Source of the DNA: Rickettsiales bacterium | GTDB lineage: Bacteria; Pseudomonadota; Alphaproteobacteria; Rickettsiales; Deianiraeaceae | DNA: 14,387 nucleotides | Direction of reading: 5' to 3' | Assembly: GCA_017477855.1 (NCBI GenBank) | Contig: JAFUUN010000023.1 | Span: 1-14,387, forward strand | Shown: piece after piece, positions 7,088 to 14,032 of the stretch | Numbering within the stretch: position 1 is the stretch's first letter | How the letters are laid out: the number at the start of each line of letters is the position of its first letter | The notes under the pieces: model-generated | Database searches by the model: none | What the model was told of the DNA's origin: nothing | The model's input: the letters and a program-made list of their open reading frames with translations, nothing else | Program-made: the position numbers and the translations under genes

Positions 7088-8896
7088 TTATTTCTTCTTC
7101 TTATCTTTCTTTGGGCTTTCGTTTTTCTTGACGATTGGTTCTTGGTGTGGGAGCGGTGTGAATGGCATTCTAACTCTGGCCGACATCCATTTTACTTTAT
7201 ACCAGAAAATCTTTTTTGTTCTGATTGGTGGGTTGGCCTCAATCAGAATTATTTCATTATCACGTGGCAGATTAATAACCTCCTGAGGCATGAGGAGCGC
7301 TCTCTGTGATTGACTGATGCTCACCGAACCACCATTTCCGTTGATGTTAAACCACTTATTTCTGCTTCCGCTCGTTGTTTCAACCGTTTGATTTCCAATA
7401 AGTTCGCTTATTAGACGTGCCGTCTCAACGTTGTTTGCGGCAAATGTAATACGATATGTTGAGTTTGATAAGAATGAGTTCATTCCTGTATCCTCATATG
7501 TTCCCTTCAACTGCTGTGTATCCTGAACGATTAGGAACAGCTTCACGTGATAACCACGGAAATACGCAATACCTGCAAGGAATTGTTCAAGCTTGCCGAC
7601 AGTAGGGAACTCGTCCATAAGGAACAGCACGCCAACTTTCTCCTCTTTTGTAGGCATGTGCTGGGACATAAATGCTGTTGCCTGCTGGTAGACCATACAC
7701 ATGAGTGGCTTCAAACGCTGGATGTTATCAGGTGTCAGACCAATGAATACGGTTGTTGGAATTTCCTTCATTTTTGTGAAGTTGAAATCACTTTTTGCGG
7801 TGGTTGCGTCAATAATCGGGTTACCCCAAAGTTCAAGCCCTGAATTTAGTGTTGATACAACTCCCGAGCGCTCCTTGTCGGCTTTTTGTAGGAACGCAGC
7901 CAAGTTCATGTAGCCAATAGGGTGAATTGTGTCGCCGTATGTGTCAAGTCCGACAGCGACAAGATACGCAAAGTCATCACTACGAATTGTTCGGACAACC
8001 TCACCAAATGTCTTTGGTTTGGCAGGGTCAGCAAGAAGATATAGAATAATCCCAACAAGCAGTGTGCGCGCTTCGTTTGTCCAGAATTCCTGCTTTGGAA
8101 GAAGAATGTTTGCCAGCTTTTGCACATCATCAACCATCTGTCCTGGTTTATCAGAAATCCATTCCATTGGGTTATAGCAGTGGCTTGTTCCGTTGACATC
8201 CGCCGGCACCCAGCAGAATACCTTTTGTTTTAGGAATGTCTCTCTCCATCCAGCAGAGGTTTCAAAGTTTTCAAGCTTAATGTCATGGCAAATCAAACTT
8301 TCCTCCCAGAAGACGCAGTTTGGTATAGCAAATCCGACACCCTTTCCTGAACCTGTTGGTGCGAATAGCAATGTGTGCTGGTAGTCATGGATGTCCGTGA
8401 TGAGAAACTTGTTTTTCTTGTAAGGATGTTGTCCCATGAGAAGACCACGCGTGCTCTCCATTCCTGCCTTACCAACCTCTTTTTTGTCTGCCCAGTGAGC
8501 ATCACCATGCACGGAAGCATCTTTCTTGTAAGGCACAAATTCCATTATCTTTTTTCTGAAAATGAGAAATAAAGTTCCAACAACCACTATTGGCAGGACA
8601 ATCAGTGTTCCAGCGGCTTTAATGAGGAAAAAGTTGTAATCCTGAAATCCAATCACTCCAATGTTTGCGTGAAAAAGTTTTAGATAATACTGTGCTGTTT
8701 TGATTGCCAGCGGAATTTGCTGCTCTATTTTTAACGACAACAGATTTGTCAACTGGCCTGTGCCCTCTATTGTTATGATTGCGACAATTATGCATGCGTA
8801 GTAAATCAGTCCAATGATTGTTCCATAGAGCGAGGTGAGGGTCATTATATTCTTCGTCCGCCGCATCTTAGCATTTGGATCGTAGACCTTTACCAT
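7088..8896 (-). CDS. virD4: Type IV secretion coupling ATPase VirD4/TraG family
   Basis: This is the inner-membrane hexameric ATPase that receives substrates and feeds them to the type IV secretion channel. The 602-residue product has two N-terminal membrane segments (about 20-43 and 91-113), Walker A APTGSGKG at about 179-186 and Walker B LFLMDEF at about 424-430. It also has the family motif QDTQQLK near 458 and the GLTPDNIQRLKPL region near 387. Beyond about 520 comes a typical C-terminal region ending in a lysine-rich tail (KKDKKKK). Length is close to rickettsial VirD4. The other VirB genes are not in the window, matching the scattered type IV loci of Rickettsiales. Its stop directly abuts the stop of the convergent membrane-protein gene, so read-through from either side would make antisense RNA. 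The start is ATG at 8896 without a clear Shine-Dalgarno. Confidence 0.96.
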   Translation of the reverse strand: MVKVYDPNAKMRRTKNIMTLTSLYGTIIGLIYYACIIVAIITIEGTGQLTNLLSLKIEQQIPLAIKTAQYYLKLFHANIGVIGFQDYNFFLIKAAGTLIVLPIVVVGTLFLIFRKKIMEFVPYKKDASVHGDAHWADKKEVGKAGMESTRGLLMGQHPYKKNKFLITDIHDYQHTLLFAPTGSGKGVGFAIPNCVFWEESLICHDIKLENFETSAGWRETFLKQKVFCWVPADVNGTSHCYNPMEWISDKPGQMVDDVQKLANILLPKQEFWTNEARTLLVGIILYLLADPAKPKTFGEVVRTIRSDDFAYLVAVGLDTYGDTIHPIGYMNLAAFLQKADKERSGVVSTLNSGLELWGNPIIDATTAKSDFNFTKMKEIPTTVFIGLTPDNIQRLKPLMCMVYQQATAFMSQHMPTKEEKVGVLFLMDEFPTVGKLEQFLAGIAYFRGYHVKLFLIVQDTQQLKGTYEDTGMNSFLSNSTYRITFAANNVETARLISELIGNQTVETTSGSRNKWFNINGNGGSVSISQSQRALLMPQEVINLPRDNEIILIEANPPIRTKKIFWYKVKWMSARVRMPFTPLPHQEPIVKKNESPKKDKKKK

Positions 8897-9206
8897 AACA
8901 ACTCAAATAATTAAATAGTGGTTAGAAGTGAAAATATAAAATGCAAATTAATAAAAATATATCATCATTTCACATCTTCCGCGTATATTTGCGCTATTTT
9001 CATATATTGCTGATAACATGATTGGTTTGTTATAACACACTTTTTCAAGTTTATCAAATTCAAAAATAATACGAAGATATCAACTAATAAAGATAATATT
9101 AATAGAGAGTATAAATAAGAAAATGGAAATGTTAAGAGAGGAATGCTGTTTTGTAAAATATTAACTTGCATTTTCACAAAAAGATAGTAGAGTGCAGCAT
9201 CTTGAT
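8897..9206. other. AT-rich divergent intergenic region
   Basis: This roughly 310-base region separates the divergent starts of virD4 and the Na/phosphate-type transporter. It is very AT-rich and should hold promoters for both. The TATATT-like strings present lack convincing -35 partners. A small inverted repeat, ATAACA and TGTTAT, lies around 9014-9034. A 70-codon minus-strand open frame (8965-9177) covers most of it, but nothing else supports it as a gene. Confidence 0.45.
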
Positions 9207-10127
9207 ATGTTGTTTGGTGTTATAGTGCAAGAAATCGCTGCAATAATCCTGTTTTTTTATTCAATAAAGAAGTTCTCCAAGTTGATAATGAGGCAGAATA
9301 TTCGCGGAATGAAAAAGAAATTTTCTGCACTAACAAAATACAAAATTGGAGATTTTGGTCTTGGGATTATAGCAGCGGCAATTTTACAGTCAAACAGGGG
9401 AGTATCAATGTTGGTTTTGACACTTGTTGGTGCAAATGTTTTGAACGTATCGGAGGCGCTACCCATTATCTTTGGGACACCAATAGGGGCCAGCAGCACA
9501 GCATTTTTGGTGTCAGCAAAGTGTGATTTAATTGAGGAAATACTTATCATTGCAGGAACTGTAATTTTGAGAACAAAGCACAAAAATCTTGGCCACAGCA
9601 TTTTTTATCTTGGATTGTTACTTTTGTCATTAGAGTTGCTCGGTAAATCCATGTCTGTCTTACAGCACGAGGAGTGGTTCAAACAGTGTTTTTCATTCAC
9701 CAGCAACAAGTTCTTATTGTTCTTGGAAGGTATAATTTTGATATGTCTGTGTCAATCAGGAGCACTTATTATCAGTGTTTTGACGGTGCTTGTTTCATGT
9801 GAAATTATGACAATGCAAAACGCAATCGCAATGCATATCGGGACAACAGTTGGATCGCTGCTTGTAATTTTGTTGTCAATCTTTGGCATGTCAGCAGAGG
9901 CAAAAAGAGCTGCTAGAATGAATGCTTTACTTGTATCAATTATGTCATTTGTTAGCCTGTTCTTTCTTGGATATTTCACACAGCTTGGAAACAACTTTGA
10001 AAACAAGGCCTTTGGCTTTGCATTGGCTGGTGCAGCCGCAAGATTTGTTGCGTGTTTGAGCGCGATGATTGTATTTTCGGTTTGTGATAAGTTAGCGCAC
10101 GGAAAAAGAAAAGGTAACAAAAAATAA
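9207..10127 (+). CDS. Na/phosphate-cotransporter-family membrane protein, divergent
   Basis: This integral membrane protein of about 306 residues has two repeated halves typical of the Na+/Pi cotransporter (NptA/YjbB-like) family. With numbering from the GTG at 9192, the first half carries LQSN at about 65-68, then a helix and GTPIGASSTA at about 95. The second half carries CQSG at about 187-190 and HIGTTVGS at about 215. Known members have a QSSSA-type motif and GxNIGTT in these places. Here the serines after QS are replaced (QSNRG and QSGAL), so ion or phosphate binding may differ. I prefer ATG at 9207 to the in-frame GTG at 9192; neither has a good Shine-Dalgarno. The C-terminus is lysine-rich (KRKGNKK). 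It converges on the ExoD-family gene with eight bases between the stops. Solute specificity is uncertain. Confidence 0.8.
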   Translation: MLFGVIVQEIAAIILFFYSIKKFSKLIMRQNIRGMKKKFSALTKYKIGDFGLGIIAAAILQSNRGVSMLVLTLVGANVLNVSEALPIIFGTPIGASSTAFLVSAKCDLIEEILIIAGTVILRTKHKNLGHSIFYLGLLLLSLELLGKSMSVLQHEEWFKQCFSFTSNKFLLFLEGIILICLCQSGALIISVLTVLVSCEIMTMQNAIAMHIGTTVGSLLVILLSIFGMSAEAKRAARMNALLVSIMSFVSLFFLGYFTQLGNNFENKAFGFALAGAAARFVACLSAMIVFSVCDKLAHGKRKGNKK

Positions 10128-10135
10128 TTTCACAT

Positions 10136-10771
10136 CTAACCAATTACAGATACAACTTCTTTGACCTTTATGAATGCCATAATTGCTGTCCAAATTATTG
10201 AAATACCAACAGCTCCAACGAGCCAACTGATTATAATAAGAAGGCCGTCTGATACTACAAGACCAATACTCAGAAGAACACCTCCGAGTGCTGGAATTAT
10301 ACATAACATTGGGATTGGCACGGCGCTTGCTACGGCAAAAATCAACAGTGCAATGTCATGAAGTTTTCTGACCTTTGGTCCGCATAAAAAGCTGAGTCGC
10401 TGGCATGTAATTTTTTCAATGGTAAAGACATATTTGCGCGATAGTTTATCTATTTGTCTGATAACATTTTTACTTACTCTGATTTCATTTATGAATTTTG
10501 GGACATAAAGCGTTTCAACGCCGTATAGGTTTTGTGCAGCAAAGAGTATACTTGGAATTGCTAAAATCATGGTAAACCCTGGGGGCATTGGAAACGGCAA
10601 TGATACTATGAAAAAACTCAAAAATAGCAGAATATAGTTTGAACGATTGCCTATCAAACGGAACAATCGGCGCACAACGATACCATGCTTTCTTGTGCAT
10701 CCGTTGACTTGTGATATTGTATTAGAGAACCTATGAGAAAGATTTTGTGATATTTTCTTCTCGCGCTTCAT
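10136..10771 (-). CDS. ExoD-family membrane protein
   Basis: This 211-residue inner-membrane protein fits the ExoD family, named for a rhizobial exopolysaccharide locus but of unclear biochemical role. Seen features are SLPFPMPPG at about 57-65, the helix-ending AQNLYG at about 79-84, VPIPMLCIIPALG at about 151-163, and SDGLLI at about 174. These correspond to the paired proline-rich membrane-entry segments, the Q-x-L-x-G element and the DG element of the family. A basic N-terminus and about four or five hydrophobic segments suggest a polytopic protein. Length is normal. It has its own promoter with a predicted transcription start about nine bases before the ATG, and an inverted repeat over the -35 box that could be an operator. 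No polysaccharide genes are nearby, so the gene name ExoD should be taken as family only. Confidence 0.8.
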   Translation of the reverse strand: MKREKKISQNLSHRFSNTISQVNGCTRKHGIVVRRLFRLIGNRSNYILLFLSFFIVSLPFPMPPGFTMILAIPSILFAAQNLYGVETLYVPKFINEIRVSKNVIRQIDKLSRKYVFTIEKITCQRLSFLCGPKVRKLHDIALLIFAVASAVPIPMLCIIPALGGVLLSIGLVVSDGLLIIISWLVGAVGISIIWTAIMAFIKVKEVVSVIG

Positions 10772-10786
10772 AACAATGATGCTGTG

Positions 10787-10814
10787 ATTTTACAAAGTTA
10801 TTGGGAATAGTCAA
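10787..10814 (-). promoter_or_regulatory. Promoter of the ExoD-family gene
   Basis: On the minus strand, TTGACT (10814-10809) and TAAAAT (10792-10787) are spaced by 16 bases; each matches five of six consensus positions. Transcription would start near 10780, leaving a leader of about nine bases before the ATG at 10771. Confidence 0.55.
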
Positions 10815-10838
10815 GTAGCAACATTGACTATTGTCAAT
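10806..10838. promoter_or_regulatory. Inverted-repeat operator candidate over the -35 box
   Basis: AATAGTCAA (10806-10814) is perfectly complementary to TTGACTATT (10824-10832), with a 9-base spacer. The right arm also starts a second, overlapping palindrome, ATTGAC (10823-10828) with GTCAAT (10833-10838). The left arm contains the -35 box of the ExoD-family gene. This is the usual position for a repressor site, though the regulator is unknown. Confidence 0.5.
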
Positions 10839-10873
10839 TAATAACAAAACAAAAAAAATATAAGTAGCAACAT
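10813..10873 (+). repeat. Direct repeat AAGTAGCAACAT, two copies
   Basis: The exact 12-mer occurs at 10813-10824 and again at 10862-10873, 49 bases apart, in the spacer between two divergent genes. The first copy overlaps the inverted repeat. The spacing is close to a whole number of helical turns at about five turns, although that may be chance. Confidence 0.5.
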
Positions 10874-10908
10874 GCAAAAAAAACATAATTAATGCTGTAT
10901 TTACATAC

Positions 10909-10936
10909 TTGATTTTTTTTCTCTACCAAGTATACT
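10909..10936 (+). promoter_or_regulatory. Promoter of the metallophosphoesterase gene
   Basis: TTGATT (10909-10914), a 16-base spacer and TATACT (10931-10936) give a good promoter. Transcription would begin near 10943, about 30 bases before the ATG at 10973. Confidence 0.5.
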
Positions 10937-10972
10937 CTCTTTGTTGTGGAATTGTTTTAATTGAAATTCAAT

Positions 10973-12181
10973 ATGCATGGGCAGCCTCAAGCATACAACA
11001 ATCTGATTAAACAACTAAAACAATACAATATCACAGAAAAAGATATCATTATTAAAAACAGAAAAATTGCTCAAAATTATGCCAATATTTACTGGAACTT
11101 ACTTCCTGATGAAGGAGACACAGCATTGGCAAAACAACCAATAAACATTGGAAATAAAGACGTTTATGCACTTTCGGACATTGAGGGATACAACATTGAT
11201 TTCTTGGATTTTTTAAAAAAACTTGGTCTTGTTGAATATCAAGAAAAGAAGCCATCTCCATTGAATGGATGGAAATGTTGTTGGTCTTGTACGCAAGAAG
11301 GTAATGAAGTGCCGGTTTATTATCGTTTTAATGAAAGAGCATGCCAAAAATTTAACGATGTAATTGTTTTGTGTGGTGATTATGTAAGAAATTCAAGAAG
11401 AACCTCAGCGGGTGTTGTGCATATTTTGCAAGAACTAAATTATAGATTAAATAATGGTAAACAGGAGAAAAACAAAGGTCTGTATTTGCTTGCCGGAAAC
11501 CACGACATTGCTAACTATGCCCCGGAGGACTACAATTACTTCTCACTTGGTGATAACCCGATTGACTTAAAGGCGAAAGTTTTACAACTTGGTCTTTATC
11601 CACAGTTGCTGTTGGTAAATGGTGATGGAAAGCGATTGCTGTTTCAGCACACAAATTTTCCATATAGAGAAAAGAATAATTATATTGTTAATAAAAAAAT
11701 TGATCCAAACAAGGCAATCAAATTGCTAAACGATAAAAAAGCATATGACAAACCTATATTGCGTGGTGACGGTTTTTTTAATTTGAGATACATAATGCCA
11801 GATGCCGCACAGAACCCAAAATATTACGATATAAATTGCCAACAAGAACTACCAGGATTAATTTATTCAGATTTTGGTATAGGTTATGATGCAAAATTTA
11901 TAGGACATGATGGTGAATTTGGAGGTATAGCCAACAGAGATAATGGCAGGGGTAATGTCTATAATGTTAATTTAAATAATAAAAATGAACAGAAGTTTGA
12001 AAAATGGTCGTGTGTTAAAAAAGAATTTAATGAGCAAATGAAAAATACGGTTAATAATTTGCGCAAATATTATACAAAAATAATTACATTAGAAGGCAAA
12101 AATATGGATGAGGAGCAAAAAAAAATTGCTTTCAATCTTGCAGTATTAAACGCTTTAAAATATAATAATATTAAACCTTAA
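10973..12181 (+). CDS. Calcineurin-like metallophosphoesterase with D-x-E first motif
   Basis: The product is a dimetal phosphoesterase by motif order (numbering from the TTG at 10961). It has SDIEG at about 72-76, CGDYVRN at about 138-144, AGNHD at about 178-182, a lone histidine in LLFQHTNFP at about 230, and IGHDGE at about 314. In most family members the first motif is D-x-H; here the histidine is glutamate, and the second motif has R/N where GDxxDRG enzymes have D and R. About 70 residues precede motif one. A cysteine cluster (KCCWSC, about 105-110) lies between motifs one and two, and a long insert of about 130 residues separates GNHD from the GH motif. I chose ATG at 10973; the TTG at 10961 is in frame. 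There is no signal peptide. The substrate could be a phosphoprotein, nucleotide or nucleic acid. The gene is strongly AT-rich and its last 11 bases overlap the end of smpB. Confidence 0.82.
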   Translation: MHGQPQAYNNLIKQLKQYNITEKDIIIKNRKIAQNYANIYWNLLPDEGDTALAKQPINIGNKDVYALSDIEGYNIDFLDFLKKLGLVEYQEKKPSPLNGWKCCWSCTQEGNEVPVYYRFNERACQKFNDVIVLCGDYVRNSRRTSAGVVHILQELNYRLNNGKQEKNKGLYLLAGNHDIANYAPEDYNYFSLGDNPIDLKAKVLQLGLYPQLLLVNGDGKRLLFQHTNFPYREKNNYIVNKKIDPNKAIKLLNDKKAYDKPILRGDGFFNLRYIMPDAAQNPKYYDINCQQELPGLIYSDFGIGYDAKFIGHDGEFGGIANRDNGRGNVYNVNLNNKNEQKFEKWSCVKKEFNEQMKNTVNNLRKYYTKIITLEGKNMDEEQKKIAFNLAVLNALKYNNIKP

Positions 12182-12611
12182 ACTTTCTTTTTTCCTCGCG
12201 TCTTTCATCTTTTTTTTTGATATATTCACGCTTGTCATACTGTTTTTTTCCACTCACAAGTGCAAGTTCAAGTTTGATGTATCCGCGCTTGTTTGTATAG
12301 CATTTACTCACGACAATGGTATAGCCATCGCGTTTGATGGTGGTTGACATTCTGATGACTTCGGCTTTTTTAAGTAGCAACCTCCTCGGACGGCATGGGT
12401 CGTAGTCGTTGTCCTTGTAAGCTTGTTCGTACTTTGGGATGTTCCAGTTCAGTAAAAAAGCCTCATGTCCTTTGATTGATACATAACAACCATTGATACT
12501 GACTGAATTTTTACGAATGCTTTTAACTTCCGCGCCAGTAAGTGAGATGCCAGCATCAACCGTTTCATGGACATTGTAGTCAAAGTGTAGGCGCCTATTT
12601 AGTATCAGCAT
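12171..12611 (-). CDS. smpB: SsrA-binding protein SmpB
   Basis: SmpB binds tmRNA (ssrA) and brings it to stalled ribosomes in trans-translation. The 146-residue product shows the expected N-terminal RNR-like start (NRRLHFDYNVHETVDAGI), then LTGAEVKSIRKNSVSI and the AFLLNWNIPKYEQA segment corresponding to the family's conserved tmRNA-binding loop region. It also has DPCRPRRLLL, and the C-terminal basic tail YIKKKDERREEKRKFK that enters the mRNA channel. Length is normal. The start overlaps the 3' end of mnhF by 17 bases, so it is probably the last gene of the atpC-mnhE-mnhF-smpB run and translationally coupled. Its end overlaps the convergent metallophosphoesterase by 11 bases. I found no tmRNA gene in the window. 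Confidence 0.97.
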   Translation of the reverse strand: MLILNRRLHFDYNVHETVDAGISLTGAEVKSIRKNSVSINGCYVSIKGHEAFLLNWNIPKYEQAYKDNDYDPCRPRRLLLKKAEVIRMSTTIKRDGYTIVVSKCYTNKRGYIKLELALVSGKKQYDKREYIKKKDERREEKRKFKV

Positions 12612-12921
12612 TTTTGTTTTCTATCTGTACTTTTTCTGCCTGTTTTTCTTCAACAATTTTGTTAGTAATGTTCCGCCTTGCGATGTTTTTGTAGTATAGG
12701 AATATCCCGTAAAATCCGATTGGCGACATAATGATGTAGAAGAAAATTACGTCTATGAAGTTAGTGTCTTTGAAGTAAAATGCAAGCAACAACATTGCCA
12801 CCGCAAGACATGAAATTCCGCTGTTAATGAGGAGGATTTTGCTCATGTATTGTGCGCGAGTAAATAGTAGTAAGTGGATCATCACGACTGCCCCGATGTA
12901 TGTGCAAATTACCCAAATCAT
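12595..12921 (-). CDS. mnhF: Mrp-type Na+/H+ antiporter subunit F (MnhF-like)
   Basis: This small membrane subunit of the multisubunit cation/proton antiporter has 108 residues and three hydrophobic helices (about 3-20, 29-48 and 57-77). The segment TRAQYMSKILLINSGISCLAV sits where family members have RxxxGPxxxDRxxxxD, and FIDVIFFYIIMSPIGFYGI matches the conserved third helix with its YLDVAL-type start. The usual GP and DR residues are not present, so it is a divergent member and the call relies partly on context. Its ATG overlaps the stop of mnhE by four bases (ATGA), the standard mnhE-mnhF order. A charged C-terminal tail rich in E, K and N extends beyond the usual end. mnhG, normally next, is absent and smpB follows instead. 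Confidence 0.72.
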   Translation of the reverse strand: MIWVICTYIGAVVMIHLLLFTRAQYMSKILLINSGISCLAVAMLLLAFYFKDTNFIDVIFFYIIMSPIGFYGIFLYYKNIARRNITNKIVEEKQAEKVQIENKNADTK

Positions 12922-13517
12922 AGTTTTTCTTTTGGCAAACCAGTTATAACGACTTTGTCTTCCAATTCTTGCTTTTCACTGTTTCCGCGCATCTTTTTAA
13001 GAAGCTTTGTAATTTCACTATTATTCTTGAATTCAAGGTCTTTTCTGTTCAATGCGTGGATTAAAAAATTGTCGCCTTCAATTGCAATCACGAACGTCCC
13101 TGGTGTCATGGTTATCAAGTTTGCAAAGAGGACTTTCTCCTGATCGTTAAGTCTTGAAACGTTCATTGTGATTGTTCCAGGGTCAATGTTGAGCTTTTCA
13201 GAATAGATTATTTTCACCATTTGCAGAGTTGAAACCACAACATCTCGCAGTAGGATGAATACATATTTGAAAAAGCCGAGTCGCACGACATATGAGTTTG
13301 GAGAGATGATGTTGCCGACTATACACAAAACGAATGTTAAAATAACTGAAACAATTCCGCACTTCACCAAAAAAGGATCTTTGCTACCTGAAAATAGAGA
13401 CCACAACAAGCATATTAATGCGAAAATTTTTAGGTATGAAAACAAGTTTGACAAAGCCTTTACCGCACCACCGGCTGTCAATTTTTTACTATTTAAATAT
13501 TCCTTTTTAATAAGCAT
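12918..13517 (-). CDS. mnhE: Mrp-type Na+/H+ antiporter subunit E
   Basis: MnhE is an accessory membrane subunit of the Mrp/Mnh Na+/H+ antiporter, involved in pH and sodium homeostasis. The 199-residue product has hydrophobic helices at about 29-45 (with the LLWSLFSGS segment), 52-70 and 82-99. The family signature NLITMTPGT lies at about 133-141, followed by FVIAIEGDNFLIHAL. An N-terminal extension of about 25 residues precedes the first helix, and a charged tail follows the domain. The gene starts 15 bases after atpC and overlaps mnhF by four bases, so the three are probably cotranscribed. The large antiporter subunits (A/B, C, D) and G are not in the window and must be encoded elsewhere if the complex is functional. 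Confidence 0.9.
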   Translation of the reverse strand: MLIKKEYLNSKKLTAGGAVKALSNLFSYLKIFALICLLWSLFSGSKDPFLVKCGIVSVILTFVLCIVGNIISPNSYVVRLGFFKYVFILLRDVVVSTLQMVKIIYSEKLNIDPGTITMNVSRLNDQEKVLFANLITMTPGTFVIAIEGDNFLIHALNRKDLEFKNNSEITKLLKKMRGNSEKQELEDKVVITGLPKEKL

Positions 13518-13532
13518 TGGCGGAGCATTAAA

Positions 13533-13811
13533 TCATTTTTCGTTGCTGTTAATCTTACTAAACTGACCAAAAATATTCAAAGTGTTGTTTTCAATTTTGG
13601 CAATCGCCGAGCCATCAATTTTTACTTTCTCAACTTTTCCATCATCACACGATAGCTGCGCAACGGTGTCCTGAACCTCAAAAATAATGTTGCAATGATT
13701 TGGTAAAATGCAAACTTCGCCGTATTTTTTTGTATTCACTTTCACTTGTTTGCAGCTAAATCTGAGCTCCTTATCAAATGGACTATTTGCAAAAATCGTT
13801 GTTATTAACAT
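13533..13811 (-). CDS. atpC: F1Fo ATP synthase epsilon subunit, short form
   Basis: The epsilon subunit belongs to the central stalk of F1 and couples rotation to catalysis. At 92 residues this product covers only the N-terminal beta-sandwich. The core GEVCILPNHCNIIFEV at about 31-46 matches the family's G-x-x-G-I/V-L-P-x-H signature, and GSAIAKIENNTLNIF near 67-81 matches the following GGFxEVxxNxVTIL strand. The C-terminal two-helix inhibitory domain found in enzymes of about 130-140 residues is missing. Short forms of epsilon occur in Rickettsiales, as far as I recall. No atpD is directly upstream, where a divergent coiled-coil gene lies instead, so it is separated from the rest of the atp genes. 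It leads the run atpC-mnhE-mnhF-smpB. Confidence 0.82.
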   Translation of the reverse strand: MLITTIFANSPFDKELRFSCKQVKVNTKKYGEVCILPNHCNIIFEVQDTVAQLSCDDGKVEKVKIDGSAIAKIENNTLNIFGQFSKINSNEK

Positions 13812-14032
13812 AATGTTAAGGGCTCTTCAAGGTAATATAAAAGTCAAGGTTTTGTTGCGTAGCGCGGAGCTTGTTTTTTTTCCGAGATGGTTGTTGCGTG
13901 GCGATGACAGGTGATATCAAGGAGATGAAAAATAGCGAGGGCGTGGTTTCTGGTGGTGCAATATTTTTTAAAAAAGCTTGTAGACAAAACAACAAAAACA
14001 ACTATAATGGTTTTGGTTTTATGGTTTAGATT
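13812..14032. other. Divergent spacer between atpC and the coiled-coil gene
   Basis: The left half has unusually GC-rich patches for this genome and the near-identical 13-mers TTGTTGCGTAGCG (13852-13864) and TTGTTGCGTGGCG (13891-13903). A similar TGTTGCGCCGC appears near position 64. For atpC I see a TTGACT (minus, 13847-13842) but no well-placed -10 box. An open frame of 41 codons (13904-14029) lacks support as a gene. Confidence 0.4.
13981..14008 (+). promoter_or_regulatory. Promoter of the coiled-coil gene at 14033
   Basis: TAGACA (13981-13986), a 16-base spacer and a consensus TATAAT (14003-14008). Transcription would begin near 14015. The first start codon met is ATG at 14021, which opens a two-codon frame (ATG GTT TAG) just before the real ATG at 14033. 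Confidence 0.55.

Noticed and set aside
8965..9177. Minus-strand 70-codon open frame upstream of virD4
   Set aside because: It lies in very AT-rich intergenic DNA, shows no recognisable domain, and spans the region where promoters for both flanking genes must sit; a hydrophobic translation is expected by composition.
13904..14029. Small plus-strand open frame (41 codons) ending just before the 14033 gene
   Set aside because: No well-spaced Shine-Dalgarno, no promoter upstream, and its end covers the promoter of the next gene; no recognisable sequence. Left as unsupported.
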